A stretch of 64,000 nt of DNA from Flavobacterium sp. MFBS3-15 (GCF_026107645.2 NZ_JAPCHV010000017.1:53651-117650), one strand, 5' to 3'; positions 25,802 through 33,823 are shown, counted from the first letter of the stretch. The notes: generated from the letters alone by a model not told the origin. Numbers and translations: made by a program.

Positions 25802-26251
25802 TTAAAATGGGAGGTCATCGTCAGGGGCTGTACCATTGGGTACTACTTCGGCTTCGTACACGGGTGCTGCGCCTGCTGCGGTTTGGTTTACAGGCTGTGC
25901 CTGTTTTTCAGTTTGTGGCTGTCCTGCCTGCGTTTCAGCTTTGTTGCTGCTCCCATGCAGTTTAATGTCGGTGGTGTTGAAATTCAGCCCCGCTTTAGGC
26001 TGCCCATCGTTGCCCATCCACGCACGTGCAGACACACGCCCTGCGAGTTCTACAAGGCTGCCCTTGGTCAGGTACTGCGCTACGCCTGTAGAAAACCAGT
26101 AGGCACAGTCAAAAAATTCCGTTTGGGTTACACGTTCCCCGTTTTTGGCTTTGTAGTCGTGGTTCACGGCTACTGAAAAGCTCACTACACTTTTGTTGTT
26201 TGACAGGTTGCGCACTTCCGCATCCCTTGTCACTCTTCCGATAATTGTCAT
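25802..26251 (-). CDS. ssb: Single-stranded DNA-binding protein
   Basis: A 149-residue SSB. The OB-fold shows TIIGRVTRDAEVRNL, FSVAVNHDYKAKNGER, TEFFDCAYW and GSLVELAGRVSARAW; the tail is disordered and Gln/Pro-rich and ends in the acidic tip DDDLPF, which recruits DNA metabolism proteins in this family. Plasmid and ICE-type SSBs usually protect the single strand made during transfer. It is the first gene of the minus-strand PRTRC operon, with DUF932 28 bases downstream. Confidence 0.95.
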   Translation of the reverse strand: MTIIGRVTRDAEVRNLSNNKSVVSFSVAVNHDYKAKNGERVTQTEFFDCAYWFSTGVAQYLTKGSLVELAGRVSARAWMGNDGQPKAGLNFNTTDIKLHGSSNKAETQAGQPQTEKQAQPVNQTAAGAAPVYEAEVVPNGTAPDDDLPF

Positions 26252-26580
26252 AATCGTCCTTATTTAAATGATACAATCCTTTTATATCTTCTGCCAGTCC
26301 TCCAATCTGTTACAGTCCTGCCTCGCTTGCGCTCCGCATAACTTTTTCCCAAAAGAAAACCGGAAAAAGAAAGCAGATAAACAGTGCGGGTAAAGCGGGA
26401 AAACAAAAGGAAACGGAATAAGTCCCGCGGGGTGGGTTTGTGAGTGGGCGAGCAAAGCCATTATGCCGTAGTCTTTTGCTTTTACCACTGGCTTTACCCG
26501 CAATACATTAGCTGCCTTTTACCGGTTTATCTTGGGAAAAGTTCCCGTCACTTTACCTAATAGATTAAAACAGGTAGTTT
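26252..26580. other. GC-rich noncoding block upstream of ssb
   Basis: This region has no convincing gene. A 73-codon reverse frame (26282-26503) has an odd composition (Pro/Phe/Leu/Ala-rich, no recognised domain) and is probably chance. The DNA is visibly GC-richer than the AT-rich stretch to its right, with G/A-rich runs around 26340-26420. It could be a control or origin region of the element, which cannot be shown from the sequence. Confidence 0.35.
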
Positions 26581-26632
26581 TACGCGTTATTAATTAATAA
26601 TAGATACTTTTAACAAATAAAGTTGATGTAAA

Positions 26633-26648
26633 TACCTAGTGATAGGTA
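26633..26648. promoter_or_regulatory. Short palindrome, candidate operator
   Basis: TACCTA (26633-26638) and TAGGTA (26643-26648) are perfect inverted repeats around GTGA. A TATCTTTG (26672-26679), matching TAnnTTTG, lies just to the right on the plus strand, but no TTG is found at the right distance upstream, so the promoter is weak evidence. The next plus-strand gene starts 255 bases later. The rest of 26580-26933 is AT-rich without a gene. Confidence 0.35.
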
Positions 26649-26933
26649 TATTACACAAGATGCTAATATTATATCTTTGTGAAATATCTTACTGATAATC
26701 AAACTTTTTTGCTGCAAAAAAGTTGCTTTAACTTATGTAAGGGATAGACTTTTTTGGTTGTGTATTATGACACTTCGAAGCAAGACAGGGTTAGCAGATA
26801 AGATATATAAGTAGGCAACCAAGAAGTGCAAATATTAAAGTAATTTAAACGTGGAATTCTTATGATTATCTAAACAATATATTATAATACATATTACAAT
26901 ATCCTAATAAATAACATCATTAAACACTTTACT

Positions 26934-27704
26934 ATGAACGAAATTATTGGAAAGCTCCCGCCCTTGGTAGATAACTTTATAGGGAATATTTTATCTTATG
27001 CTGTTGTTTTGGCCACTGTGGCGACAATTACTATGACATTTCTTGAAATGTTTAAAACCATATTAAAATGGAAACTGAATTTTCACAAATCGCGGGTAAG
27101 ATTTTGGGTTGGCAACCAATCTCAATTTGAAGAACTATTAATTTTGACTGTCGCCAACATTGACTCTGCCAATGCGCTGTTCGACCAGCCAACTGATAAA
27201 ATGATGGCTCAAATCCAGGCTGCGACAAACGTAGCTATTGACTATCCTGACATGTATCCCCATTTATATGCTTTTATAACAGGATCACCGCAATCTGAAG
27301 CTGCAGCCAGGGAAACAGGAGGCAGCGGTTACAGAGATACCAATGAGACACCAACTGATGCTCAAATTTGGTCTAGTTTTATACTTTCAAAGACAAAGGT
27401 TTCCAATAATGACATTAGCAATCCTGAATTTGATCTGCAACTTCAAGCAGCCACGAAAGCCCGTGCAAGGATTGATCATTTCATTGCACGGAAACTTGAT
27501 GCATTGCAAACCCAGCTTGAATATAATTGGGCGCGAAAAAATCAATACTTAGCTGTATTTGCTTGTGCTTGCCTGCTTATGGGTCTGCTACTTTCTTTAA
27601 ATGTCCCTATACTACCTGCAATTGGCTTATCATTCTTTGGTGGGATGATGGCACCTTTGGCAAAAGATATTGTTTCAGCTCTTTCAGGTTTAAAAAGTAA
27701 GTAA
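26934..27704 (+). CDS. Membrane protein, partner of the alpha/beta hydrolase
   Basis: A 256-residue protein with an N-terminal membrane segment (ILSYAVVLATVATITMTFLE, about residues 18-37), a soluble central region of about 160 residues, and two closely spaced membrane segments near the C-terminus (YLAVFACACLLMGLLLSL and ILPAIGLSFFGGMMAPLA). No family is recognised. The gene is followed by a hydrolase gene after only 4 bases, so the two are almost certainly co-translated. The layout (membrane protein plus enzyme, isolated in an accessory region with a GC shift) is compatible with a toxin or defence pair, which is inference only. Confidence 0.75.
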   Translation: MNEIIGKLPPLVDNFIGNILSYAVVLATVATITMTFLEMFKTILKWKLNFHKSRVRFWVGNQSQFEELLILTVANIDSANALFDQPTDKMMAQIQAATNVAIDYPDMYPHLYAFITGSPQSEAAARETGGSGYRDTNETPTDAQIWSSFILSKTKVSNNDISNPEFDLQLQAATKARARIDHFIARKLDALQTQLEYNWARKNQYLAVFACACLLMGLLLSLNVPILPAIGLSFFGGMMAPLAKDIVSALSGLKSK

Positions 27705-27708
27705 TGTT

Positions 27709-28596
27709 ATGAATGAAGCGTCAATAAATTATTGGGGTGAAGGGCAAAGAGTTCGTGAAAGCGGACAATTAACTCCCGAAACTGCTTTAGCACATCAATC
27801 GTTAGTACTCCTCATTCATGGTTACAATAATGACCAAGACGATGCTTTGGGCGCCTATCGGCGATTTGTTGAGTGCATAAAAAAGAATAGTTCTGTCAAT
27901 GCTAATCTACTACAGGTTTTTTGGCCTGGGTCTAGTTGGCAAGGTGCGTTATATTATATGCAGGCGATAAGCCAAGCAAAGAAGGTTGCTCCTAAATTGG
28001 CACGGGACTTATGCAATGCTGCAAAGGTCATGGGATATTTAAAAGTAGATTTTGTAGCCCATTCACTAGGCTGCCGCCTAACTCTCGAAACTATGAAGGC
28101 ATTGGAAGAGATCAGGAGCAGCCAGGGGAATCTCAATGGGCTTGTGATTGGCAAGGTTGTGTTTATGGCCGGAGCAGTACCTACGAAATATATTAGTACG
28201 GGACAGCAATTAAGGAATGCCCTTCAGGCTTTCCATAGTGCATTAAGTCTTTATTCCAGAAAAGACATAGTTTTGCATTATGCTTTTCCTGCAGGTCAAA
28301 CCGCAGCAGGAGAAGGCTTTTTTCCCATTGCTCTAGGGAGAGCGAATTGGACAGAAGGCGGATCGTTGTATCCTCCTGTCCTTCAAAAAGAAAATCGGGA
28401 TGCCGGTCATTCAGATTATTGGGGAAAAAGTGACGAAAATCTAGAAAAAAAAGAATTTGCAGCCAGCGAAGCTTCAAAATTTCTCAACCTCGGCGCATTG
28501 TTACCGAGGATTCCCGATTCCAGAATTTCGGACATAAGAACAATAACAAAGCGAACGCTTCCACATTCTCGTGAAGTAAAAAGCAGAATAATGTAA
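27709..28596 (+). CDS. Alpha/beta hydrolase (DUF900-like esterase/lipase)
   Basis: A 295-residue alpha/beta hydrolase. The oxyanion region is LLIHGYNN (residues 34-41) and the nucleophile elbow is FVAHSLGC with Ser119. Asp186 (SRKDIV) and His234 (AGHSDYW) are the likely rest of the triad. The HGYNN-type start is that of DUF900-like esterases. The enzyme follows the membrane protein by 4 bases and shares its strand, so the two probably form a functional unit at the membrane. Substrate is unknown; membrane lipids are one guess. There is no signal peptide, so the enzyme acts in the cytoplasm or at the inner face of the membrane. Confidence 0.8.
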   Translation: MNEASINYWGEGQRVRESGQLTPETALAHQSLVLLIHGYNNDQDDALGAYRRFVECIKKNSSVNANLLQVFWPGSSWQGALYYMQAISQAKKVAPKLARDLCNAAKVMGYLKVDFVAHSLGCRLTLETMKALEEIRSSQGNLNGLVIGKVVFMAGAVPTKYISTGQQLRNALQAFHSALSLYSRKDIVLHYAFPAGQTAAGEGFFPIALGRANWTEGGSLYPPVLQKENRDAGHSDYWGKSDENLEKKEFAASEASKFLNLGALLPRIPDSRISDIRTITKRTLPHSREVKSRIM

Positions 28597-28786
28597 GCAG
28601 CTTTCGAGCTAAGTATTATAGCAGGAGCCGCCCCGATAATTAGTGTGAGACCTTTTACTATAAGTTTCTAAATAATTATAATAATTGTGTTGCTTGTCAA
28701 AACTTGTGGAGCTATATATTGACATCTTCAGTAATTAGGCTTGTACAAAAGTGCTATAGAATTTTGTAGGAATAATACCGTTTCAG
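28597..28786. other. Convergent spacer between hydrolase and nuclease genes
   Basis: 190 AT-rich bases between convergent genes. No strong hairpin terminator or gene is seen. Confidence 0.4.
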
Positions 28787-29812
28787 TCATGATTTGCTTA
28801 TGATTATCTGTGCCAGACTTTCTTTACTTGGCAACACCGTCGTATATTTACTTGCAAATATCTGCTGATTGTTTTCAGGTAACGTAAATTCCACAACCGC
28901 TTCGCTTTTATCCTGACATAGAATAATACCAATAGTTTTATTTTCCTCAGGAAGCCGCATTCTCCTGTCATAGAAATTAACGTACATCTGCATTTGCCCT
29001 ATATCCTGATGCTTAAGTTCGCCGATTTTTAGGTCAATCAGTACAAAGCACCTAAGGATCCGATTGTAGAAAACTAGGTCTATCCTGAAATGCTTTTCGT
29101 CAAAACTAATACGTTGTTGCCTCGCTACGAAGGTAAACCCGGTCCCAAGTTCCAGCATGAAATGTTCCAGTTTCTCAATAAGTTTCTGTTCTAATTCGCT
29201 TTCAGAGTAAGTTGATTGTTCCGGCAGGCCGATAAATTCTAAGATGTAAGGATCCTTGATGGCATCCTGGGGCTTTTGCAATAGTTGGCCTTCTTTGGCT
29301 AGCCTTCGAACCTGCGATCCATTTCTGCTCAACGACAGACGTGTATAAAGTGCCGTATTGTATTGCCTTTCCAATTCCCTAAGACTCCAGTTGTTTTTAT
29401 AAGATTCGATTTCGTAAAAGTTCCTTTCGTATACATCTTCAATACGCATTAATTTTAGATAGTGGGACCAGCTTAATTGAAATTTTCTGACAGGTTTATT
29501 ATCCTCCTCAGATTCCGCAGACAGTGTCTGCGCTTTTGAATATACAAGGTAAAACTGTCGCATCTGCTCCAGATTTCGTTGCGAAAAACCCTTTCCAAAA
29601 TCTGCCGTTAACTTTATTGACAGCGTTTTTATGAGTTGCTTTCCGTAATCAGCCCGCTCATTGCCATTTTGCTCTTCATGAACTATCATTCGCCCTATCT
29701 CGTAATACGTCAAAACCATCGTATGGTTTACCGACTGGACAATCCTGCCCCTTGCTTCAGTAAGCAGCTCAGAGATCCTCTGCGCCAGCTGAGTTGTTGC
29801 TGTAGGTTCCAT
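28787..29812 (-). CDS. DUF1016 (YhcG-type) PDDEXK nuclease
   Basis: A 341-residue protein with the two YhcG/DUF1016 domains. The N-terminal part has VLTYYEIGRMIVHEEQNG and GFSQRNLEQMRQFYLVY, and the C-terminal nuclease core has FRIDLVFYN with Asp245 and FVLIDLKIG with Asp260-x-Lys262, the PDDEXK arrangement. Members are frequent in defence islands and mobile elements and are considered nucleases of restriction or recombination type. It lies 9 bases after the integrase on the same strand and is probably co-transcribed with it. Intact. Confidence 0.9.
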   Translation of the reverse strand: MEPTATTQLAQRISELLTEARGRIVQSVNHTMVLTYYEIGRMIVHEEQNGNERADYGKQLIKTLSIKLTADFGKGFSQRNLEQMRQFYLVYSKAQTLSAESEEDNKPVRKFQLSWSHYLKLMRIEDVYERNFYEIESYKNNWSLRELERQYNTALYTRLSLSRNGSQVRRLAKEGQLLQKPQDAIKDPYILEFIGLPEQSTYSESELEQKLIEKLEHFMLELGTGFTFVARQQRISFDEKHFRIDLVFYNRILRCFVLIDLKIGELKHQDIGQMQMYVNFYDRRMRLPEENKTIGIILCQDKSEAVVEFTLPENNQQIFASKYTTVLPSKESLAQIIISKS

Positions 29813-29821
29813 GGCTCTGTA

Positions 29822-31081
29822 TTAAGATTTGGCAATAGCTAAATTATCGGCTTCATTTCCACATAGACGCTCTTTAAGCCTGCCCATATCCTCGCTTACT
29901 TTCTTCTCAAGGACCTTTGCGTATAGCTGTGTTGTCCTTATGCTGGTATGACCAAGCATCCTTGATACGCTTTCGATCGGTACGCCATTGCTGAGCGTTA
30001 CAGTAGTTGCAAAAGTATGCCGGGCTATGTGGAAGGTTAATTTTTTGGAAATATCGCATATGTCCGCAATCTCTTTAAGATAGCCGTTCATCCTTTGGTT
30101 GGAAAGCACGGGAAAGACCGTCCCGATTGATTGCGCTTTGGGGTTATCCTTGTACTGGTCCATAATTCGCTTAGCCTGCGGTAAAATAGGTACACGGACG
30201 CTGGTATCGGTTTTTGCACGGCTCGTGTAAAGCCACAAGCCGCCGTCAATACCGCTAACGATATTATCAGGCGTCAAGCCGGCAAGGTCTATAAATGCCA
30301 GCCCTGTATAGCAGCAGAAGAGGAACATGTCCCGAACGTTTCTTAGCCTTTCAATCTTAAATACTTTTTTCTCTAATAGCGAGAGTTCTTCAGAGGACAG
30401 GCACTGGCGCTCTACTTTGTCGAAATGTTTTTTAAAATTTGCAAAAGGGTCTTTTTCGAGCCAATCGAGCTTAATGGCCAGGTTCACCATCTTACGGAGC
30501 CTCTCAATGTGCTTCATTATGCCATTGTTGTGTAGCCGCTGCTGGTGGTCTTTTGGTACGTACGACCTGAGATAGCTTTCAAAATCCAGTAAAAAGCGGT
30601 AGGTGAGCTCTGAGAGCAGTATATCATGGCGGTGGTATTTGTCTCGCAGGAACTTCCCGATATAGCGTTGTGTCGTCCCGTAATTCTTCATAGTACCCGG
30701 TGCAAGTTTATAAGCTGCCTCCTGGTTATGGTATTCAAAAAGTTTCTTAATTGTTATAGCATCTTCATCTTGGCCTGTAAACAGCGCTTTGACACTGTCA
30801 ACATTAATTGGTTTTCTTTCCTGTATAAGGTTATGGTAGCCTTCCGCTATTATACTCCTGATTCGCTCGATGTAGTTGTTAAGGCCGGCACTTTCATCCC
30901 TTTTTCCCTTAGCGCGTCCTTTGGCTTCGTCCCAGAATTTTGGGTCAATCTTTTTCTTAAGTGAAATTTCGGACCTTCGGCCGTTTACAGTAATTCGCGC
31001 ATAGACAGTTGCCTCTGTTGCTTTTTCATTTTTTGGAATCCTTATGATAAACTGGATACCAAAGGTGTTTGTGCTCTTCAT
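29822..31081 (-). CDS. Tyrosine-type integrase of the element
   Basis: A 419-residue phage-type integrase/recombinase. There is an N-terminal arm-binding domain (IIRIPKNEKATEATVYARI), a SAM-like core-binding part (about residues 105-215), and a catalytic domain with box II HIARH (His351, Arg354), His378 (MLGHTSIRTT) and nucleophile Tyr387 (QLYAKV). The box I arginine is replaced by Ala262 in TGLAFIDL, as is known for Bacteroidetes integrases of the IntDOT type. The gene lies next to the tRNA pair, which is the likely insertion site, with its start facing the tRNA genes. It should excise and integrate the element. Confidence 0.93.
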   Translation of the reverse strand: MKSTNTFGIQFIIRIPKNEKATEATVYARITVNGRRSEISLKKKIDPKFWDEAKGRAKGKRDESAGLNNYIERIRSIIAEGYHNLIQERKPINVDSVKALFTGQDEDAITIKKLFEYHNQEAAYKLAPGTMKNYGTTQRYIGKFLRDKYHRHDILLSELTYRFLLDFESYLRSYVPKDHQQRLHNNGIMKHIERLRKMVNLAIKLDWLEKDPFANFKKHFDKVERQCLSSEELSLLEKKVFKIERLRNVRDMFLFCCYTGLAFIDLAGLTPDNIVSGIDGGLWLYTSRAKTDTSVRVPILPQAKRIMDQYKDNPKAQSIGTVFPVLSNQRMNGYLKEIADICDISKKLTFHIARHTFATTVTLSNGVPIESVSRMLGHTSIRTTQLYAKVLEKKVSEDMGRLKERLCGNEADNLAIAKS

Positions 31082-31225
31082 ACCAAATGTGGTTTAAATT
31101 AAACATGACATTAAGTACCGATTCAAAAGGCTTGCGAATCGTGAGCGGCTTCAAGAGGCTACATTTGGCAGTAATAAATGTTAAAAAATCGCTGTAATAA
31201 TTTGTTATTCAATTTTTTAACCCTG

Positions 31226-31281
31226 TTTTTGTGAGTAAATTTTTTCGCATTGAAATTTACTCACCTAATTACTCACAAAAA
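31226..31281. repeat. Three copies of an 8-mer upstream of the integrase
   Basis: GTGAGTAA occurs at 31231 and its complement TTACTCAC at 31257 and 31269. The larger arms TTTTTGTGAGTAA (31226-31238) and TTACTCACAAAAA (31269-31281) are perfectly inverted, and TGAGTAAATTT (31232) is also inverted at 31253. Sitting between integrase and tRNA, this fits arm-type binding sites or part of the attachment region; that reading is inferred. Confidence 0.45.
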
Positions 31282-31325
31282 TACTGATATAAATGCTGTT
31301 TTCATTTTAGGGTATAAATGAAAAA

Positions 31326-31352
31326 GCCCGCAAATACTGAGTATTTGCGGGC
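31326..31352 (-). terminator. Rho-independent terminator of the tRNA pair
   Basis: GCCCGCAAATACT (31326-31338) pairs perfectly with AGTATTTGCGGGC (31340-31352), and on the minus strand the stem is followed by a T-run (A-run 31319-31325). It lies just downstream of tRNA-Pro. Its presence shows the tRNA operon kept its own 3' flank, so the element's junction lies beyond it. Confidence 0.75.
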
Positions 31353-31381
31353 CAACTGAAGCCAATGAAAGACTTCAAAGT

Positions 31382-31455
31382 CGGGGTGGCAGGATTCGAA
31401 CCTGCGACCTCCTGGTCCCAAACCAGGCGCGATGACCGGGCTACGCTACACCCCG
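31382..31455 (-). tRNA. tRNA-Pro (TGG)
   Basis: A 74-base gene on the reverse strand. The acceptor CGGGGTG pairs with CACCCCG, the anticodon stem CCTGG/CCAGG holds TTTGGGA with anticodon TGG, and the T arm has GGTTCGAATCC. The CCA end is not encoded. It is the likely integration target neighbourhood of the element. Confidence 0.93.
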
Positions 31456-31467
31456 AAAAGAAAAAAG

Positions 31468-31551
31468 CGGAGAGACAGGGATTCGAACCCTGGCGACGTT
31501 TGCACGCCGACAGATTAGCAATCTGCTCCGTTACCACTCCGGCACCTCTCC
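31468..31551 (-). tRNA. tRNA-Ser (GCT)
   Basis: An 84-base gene on the reverse strand. Acceptor GGAGAGG pairs with TCTCTCC, the anticodon arm CAGATTGCTAATCTG gives anticodon GCT, a long variable arm follows as in serine tRNAs, and the T arm has GGTTCGAATCC. CCA is not encoded. It is 12 bases from tRNA-Pro, in one transcript. Confidence 0.93.
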
Positions 31552-31586
31552 TGCTAACACAAGGCAATTAGCCTTTTTTGCGGTTG

Positions 31587-31617
31587 CAAATGTAACTTTT
31601 GATATTATCATCTGCAA
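31587..31617 (-). promoter_or_regulatory. Consensus promoter of the tRNA operon
   Basis: On the minus strand TACATTTG (forward 31587-31594) matches TAnnTTTG, and a TTG (forward 31615-31617) lies 20 bases upstream. It is placed about 35 bases before tRNA-Ser. Confidence 0.6.
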
Positions 31618-31695
31618 CTATTTTTTAAGGTTTTTTTGATTTTTTTGAAATGTATTTTTAAAGTATTTAGCAGTCAGGGTAATACATTTGCCTTT

Positions 31696-32265
31696 TTATT
31701 GAATACACTTCAGCGTATTGATGAAATAGCTCTCAGGATAATACTTTGTAGCCATTGTTTCGCTGTTCAGTTCCTTCTTTACCGGGTAATCAACCGTTTC
31801 GGTAGCATACTTGACCCTGATAAATGATATGGGATTCTTTTCCAGCTCTTCCAAAGACCCTTTTGTGAACAGGAACATACCCGAAAGTATCCTTATGTTG
31901 TTCTTTTCGGCCGAATCATATACCAGTCCCGAACACTGTTCTTCCAGGGCGCTTATAAGGGTAATTATCCTGCCGTTGGTAAGCTGAATGAATATCCGTG
32001 ATGCCTTATCCAGGCAGTAGACTTTGGGAAAATCCTTGCTTTTGGCAAGCAGCTGGAAATTGAGCACGGGGGTGCCATCGTGGCTGGAGAGCGAAAAGAA
32101 CAAGAATTGCGAGGTGCCTGCGAATACCTTTTCATACATCATATGGTCGGGAGTTGATTTTACAACCGTGCCGTCTTCATTTTTTTCTTCGGTGGTCTTG
32201 CATTCAGTTTGGGCATTCACTGCAAGAGCGGCCAATGCAAAGGCTAATAATAAAAGTTTCTTCAT
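31696..32265 (-). CDS. Secreted hypothetical protein
   Basis: A 189-residue protein with a signal peptide (MKKLLLLAFALAALAVNAQ) and a mature part with one Cys pair candidate (residues ~22 and ~110) and no recognised domain. It is divergent from the sugar dehydrogenase and is the first chromosomal gene after the tRNAs. A TATATTTG box (forward 32284-32291) with a TTG 21 bases upstream (32313-32315) gives it a consensus promoter. Confidence 0.7.
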   Translation of the reverse strand: MKKLLLLAFALAALAVNAQTECKTTEEKNEDGTVVKSTPDHMMYEKVFAGTSQFLFFSLSSHDGTPVLNFQLLAKSKDFPKVYCLDKASRIFIQLTNGRIITLISALEEQCSGLVYDSAEKNNIRILSGMFLFTKGSLEELEKNPISFIRVKYATETVDYPVKKELNSETMATKYYPESYFINTLKCIQ

Positions 32266-32283
32266 TGTTTATAGTAATGGTGC

Positions 32284-32315
32284 CAAATATAGCTACAAAT
32301 GTAATGCCAACACAA
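32284..32315 (-). promoter_or_regulatory. Promoter for the secreted hypothetical protein
   Basis: Reverse strand TATATTTG (forward 32284-32291) fits TAnnTTTG, with TTG at forward 32313-32315, spacing 21. Predicted start of transcription lies 10-15 bases before the gene. Confidence 0.5.
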
Positions 32316-32332
32316 ATTTAATTTTGAGGCGG

Positions 32333-32363
32333 TTGCTATTTCATACGGAAAGTAGTAGCTTTA
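32333..32363 (+). promoter_or_regulatory. Promoter for the sugar dehydrogenase gene
   Basis: TTG at 32333-32335 and TAGCTTTA (32356-32363, one mismatch to TAnnTTTG) are 20 bases apart, about 20 bases before the ATG at 32383. Confidence 0.4.
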
Positions 32364-32382
32364 TCGTTCCAAGAAACATATC

Positions 32383-33819
32383 ATGAAAAGCTACCTGTTA
32401 CTGCCCGGACTTACGCTGGCCGCGCTTACCTCCATATGCTGCATTAAGCACAATAAGCCCTATACTGCTGTTGATAAAGAAAAAGGCTCCGTTTCTGTAA
32501 ATGAAGGGCCAAAGGAAAACTATGCGGCCTATTGTGCAGGCTGCCATGGCGAGAAGATGAATGCCTTTGTTGACCGGAACTGGAAGCACGGCAGCAGCCT
32601 GGACGATCTTGTTAAGGGCATAAAGAACGGCTGGCCCGATGATGGCATGCCTGCTTTTGCACAAACTTTCAGCGATAAGGAAATTGAGGAACTGGCCCAA
32701 TATATCCTGACAGGAATAAAAGAGCGCAAAGAGTATGACTTTGATGACAGGCCAAAATCGGATATTTTTAAAAGTGAAAAACTTACCGTAAGGCTTGAAC
32801 CTGTGGTTACCGGTATTCATATCCCGTGGGGAATGGCATTCCTGCCTGATGGCGGGATACTGGTTACCGAACGCGGTGGCAAAATGTATAAAGCTTTCAA
32901 TAAGCAAAAACAGGAAATTAAGGGAGTGCCGCCAGTAGTTGCCGAAGGGCAGGGCGGACTGCTCGATGTTGCCATCCATCCTGATTTTGCTAAAAACCAA
33001 TGGGTCTACTTTTCTTATTCCAAGCCACACCCTGATAACAAGCGCCTGGCCACCACAGCCGTAATGCGTGCTAAGTTGGGACGCGGCGGATTATCAGAAC
33101 AACAGATAGTTTTTGAAGCCCAGCCCTACCAATCCACACGCCACCACTATGGCAGCCGCCTGGTTTTCGATGGCAAAGGCCATTTGTTCATCTCGGTTGG
33201 GGAACGCGGTAACGAGCGCGAAAACCCGCAAACAACCGATAACAATCAGCTGGGTAAAATACACCGCATCAATGATGATGGAACCATTCCCGCAGATAAT
33301 CCGATTAAGGATAAATCGGGCAAAGCAACCTCGCTGTATACCTATGGCAACCGCAACCCACAGGGATTGGCACTGCACCCTGTTACAGGAGAGCTTTGGG
33401 AAAACGAGCATGGCCCCCGCGGCGGCGATGAGATCAATATACTTGAACCGGGCAAAAACTACGGCTGGCCGCTAACAAGCTATGGCATCAATTACAATGG
33501 CACTACCATAACTGATAAAACTACGGCACCGGGCATCACCGATCCGCAACATTACTGGATACCGTCCATTGGGCCGTCGGGCCTGACGTTTGTTACCGGT
33601 GATAAATACAAACCATGGAAAGGTGCTGTATTGTCGGGTTCACTGCGTTTCCAGTACCTTAACCTGTCCTATCTCGACGGGACAAAAATCACTGGTGAGG
33701 AAAAGCTGCTGAAAAACATAGGCCGTGTACGCGATGTACGCATGGCGCCCGATGGGTTTATCTATGTGGCTGTTGAGGAGCCTGCCGCCGCGATCTATAA
33801 GCTGGTTCCGGTGCAGTAA
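32383..33819 (+). CDS. Cytochrome c / PQQ-dependent sugar dehydrogenase lipoprotein
   Basis: A 478-residue fusion. The N-terminus is a lipoprotein-like signal (TLAALTSICC, Cys19/20), followed by a small cytochrome c domain with CAGCH (residues 51-55) and a likely distal Met89 (GMPAF). The rest (from about residue 125) is a soluble-type glucose/sorbosone dehydrogenase beta-propeller: GIHIPWGMAFLPDGGILVTE, EGQGGLLDVAIHPDF, SVGERGN, GNRNPQGLALHPVTGELWEN. It probably oxidises sugars in the periplasm and passes electrons to the heme. The fused cytochrome would replace a separate electron acceptor. Confidence 0.88.
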   Translation: MKSYLLLPGLTLAALTSICCIKHNKPYTAVDKEKGSVSVNEGPKENYAAYCAGCHGEKMNAFVDRNWKHGSSLDDLVKGIKNGWPDDGMPAFAQTFSDKEIEELAQYILTGIKERKEYDFDDRPKSDIFKSEKLTVRLEPVVTGIHIPWGMAFLPDGGILVTERGGKMYKAFNKQKQEIKGVPPVVAEGQGGLLDVAIHPDFAKNQWVYFSYSKPHPDNKRLATTAVMRAKLGRGGLSEQQIVFEAQPYQSTRHHYGSRLVFDGKGHLFISVGERGNERENPQTTDNNQLGKIHRINDDGTIPADNPIKDKSGKATSLYTYGNRNPQGLALHPVTGELWENEHGPRGGDEINILEPGKNYGWPLTSYGINYNGTTITDKTTAPGITDPQHYWIPSIGPSGLTFVTGDKYKPWKGAVLSGSLRFQYLNLSYLDGTKITGEEKLLKNIGRVRDVRMAPDGFIYVAVEEPAAAIYKLVPVQ

Positions 33820-33823
33820 AATG

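Noticed and set aside
26282..26503. 73-codon reverse frame upstream of ssb
   Set aside because: No recognisable domain and odd Phe/Pro/His-rich composition; kept only as part of a noncoding block.
31382..31455. Exact att core within the tRNA-Pro 3' end
   Set aside because: The tRNA keeps its own terminator and no copy of its 3' end was found elsewhere in the window, so the exact junction cannot be set.
31307..31571. Reading frames across the two tRNA genes
   Set aside because: They translate tRNA sequence (GFEPATSWSQ-like), a well-known artefact.
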